NCBI GenBank assembly: GCA_025934335.1
Contig: JAICYG010000169.1
Location: 1-5,262 of the forward strand
Direction: 5' to 3'
DNA length: 5,262 bases
DNA from: Thermoleophilia bacterium
GTDB taxonomy: Bacteria > Actinomycetota > Thermoleophilia > Gaiellales > Gaiellaceae
A program made the position numbers and the translations under genes. The first letter of the stretch is position 1, and every line of letters begins with the position of its first letter. Below the pieces are notes generated by a model. The model did not search any database, was not told the origin of the DNA, and worked only from the letters and a program-made list of their open reading frames with translations. This document shows positions 4,571-5,262 of the stretch, piece after piece.

Positions 4571-4578
4571 CGGGCGAC

Positions 4579-5262
4579 GTGACGACGCGGGCGCTTCTCC
4601 TCGCTGCAGTGGGGCTTCTGGCCGCCGGATGCGGCTCCGGTGGCACATCGGCTCCGCCCACCACGACCGTCAATACGGTGCCGACGGAGCAGCGGATGCC
4701 GCTGACCGTCTTCCGTGTCCGCGGAGGCGTCCTGCGGCCGGTCACGGTGCACGTGCCGCAGACGAAGGCGGTGGCCGCCGCGGCGGTCGCCGCGCTCGGC
4801 CTCCACGCGACCGTGTCGGTCGGGGGTGGCACGGCACGCGTCGACCTGCCGAAGGCGACCGACGAGCAGGTCGCCGAGATCGTCTACTCGCTGACGCAGT
4901 TCCCGACCGTGCAGCGGGTTGACGTCGCAGGCCGCACCGGCCTGACGCGTGACGACGTGGTGGGCTACGTCCCGCCGATCCTGGTCGAGCGCCCGGCGCC
5001 CGGGGCGCACGTGCCGGCGCGGTTCCTCGTCGCGGGCACGGCAAGCGTGTTCGAGGCGACGCTCGTCGTCGAGGCGGTGCGGGACGGGACGGTCCTCGAC
5101 CGCCGGACGGTGACAGCGTCGGAGGGCGCGCCCGCGCGCGGCGCGTTCGAGACGATGCTGCGCGCGACCCCCGGGCGTGTCACGGTGCGCGCATACGCGC
5201 CGTCCGCCGCCGACGGGACCCCGCAGCACGAGGTCGAGGTCGCCGTCGAGGTGACGCCGTGA
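4579..5262 (+). CDS. Lipoprotein with GerMN and Gmad2 domains
   Basis: The 227-residue product is predicted to be lipid-anchored on the outer face of the membrane. The signal peptide RALLLAAVGLLAAGC places the lipobox cysteine at residue 18, followed by a Ser/Thr/Pro-rich linker. Residues about 41-125 resemble a GerMN domain: TVFRVRGGVLRPVTVHVP at the start, then ARVDLP and the characteristic IVYSLTQFPTVQRVDV. The usual mid-domain segment appears missing, so the domain is short. Residues about 133-227 are a Gmad2 domain, with ILVERPAPGAHV, VAGTASVFEATL, an RGAF motif and APSAADG before the last strand. These domains were named from spore germination proteins but also occur in lipoproteins of non-sporulating actinobacteria, so a germination role should not be assumed; binding of cell-wall or envelope partners is a guess. 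The GTG start is supported by the signal peptide. The stop codon is the last codon of the window. Confidence 0.9.
   Translation: MTTRALLLAAVGLLAAGCGSGGTSAPPTTTVNTVPTEQRMPLTVFRVRGGVLRPVTVHVPQTKAVAAAAVAALGLHATVSVGGGTARVDLPKATDEQVAEIVYSLTQFPTVQRVDVAGRTGLTRDDVVGYVPPILVERPAPGAHVPARFLVAGTASVFEATLVVEAVRDGTVLDRRTVTASEGAPARGAFETMLRATPGRVTVRAYAPSAADGTPQHEVEVAVEVTP

Noticed and set aside
2308..4578. Very long plus-strand open frame that overlaps the protease gene and runs into the GerMN lipoprotein in frame
   Set aside because: Its translation before 4579 is Arg-rich, low in complexity and without domains, as expected for an out-of-frame reading of GC-rich DNA. Only the last 227 codons are a real gene.

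Overview
This 5.26 kb window is very GC-rich with strongly G/C-biased third codon positions. It looks like chromosomal DNA of a high-GC actinobacterium. A deep lineage such as Thermoleophilia or a relative is my best guess, inferred from gene content, TANNNT-type -10 boxes placed for leaderless transcripts, and an RsiG-like c-di-GMP motif protein. No sequence search was possible. Genes are tightly packed and alternate in orientation. I see no mobile element, CRISPR array or phage gene.

Layout: (1) 71-529 (+) encodes a Bcp/PrxQ peroxiredoxin. It converges on a two-gene minus-strand operon, bolA (883-1113) then a Grx4-type monothiol glutaredoxin (518-886), joined by an ATGA overlap. BolA and monothiol Grx are known [2Fe-2S] partners, so this end is a thiol/iron redox cluster. 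(2) 1157-1240 (+) is a tRNA-Leu(CAG), transcribed away from bolA and followed by a strong hairpin shared with a convergent small two-helix membrane protein (1259-1453, -). (3) 1457-1697 has no convincing gene but contains nested, mutually exclusive inverted repeats. (4) 1698-1943 (+) encodes an 81-residue helical-hairpin protein with two exact copies of E-x3-S-x2-R-x3-H-x3-D. This is the c-di-GMP signature of the RsiG anti-sigma factor with Gln changed to His in both copies. (5) 1967-4312 (+) is a large secreted subtilisin-like (S8) protease with propeptide. Its real start appears to lack ATG/GTG/TTG. (6) 4309-4539 (-) is a 76-residue single-pass membrane protein convergent with the protease. 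(7) 4579-5262 (+) is a lipoprotein with a shortened GerMN domain plus a Gmad2 domain, divergent from gene 6.

The most interesting item is the RsiG-like protein: a minimal two-motif candidate c-di-GMP sensor with a doubly substituted motif, preceded by a possible RNA switch and followed closely by a secreted protease. Secondary themes are repeated leaderless-promoter geometry, convergent stop codons that overlap or sit in hairpins, and a CGNS (not CGFS) glutaredoxin next to BolA.
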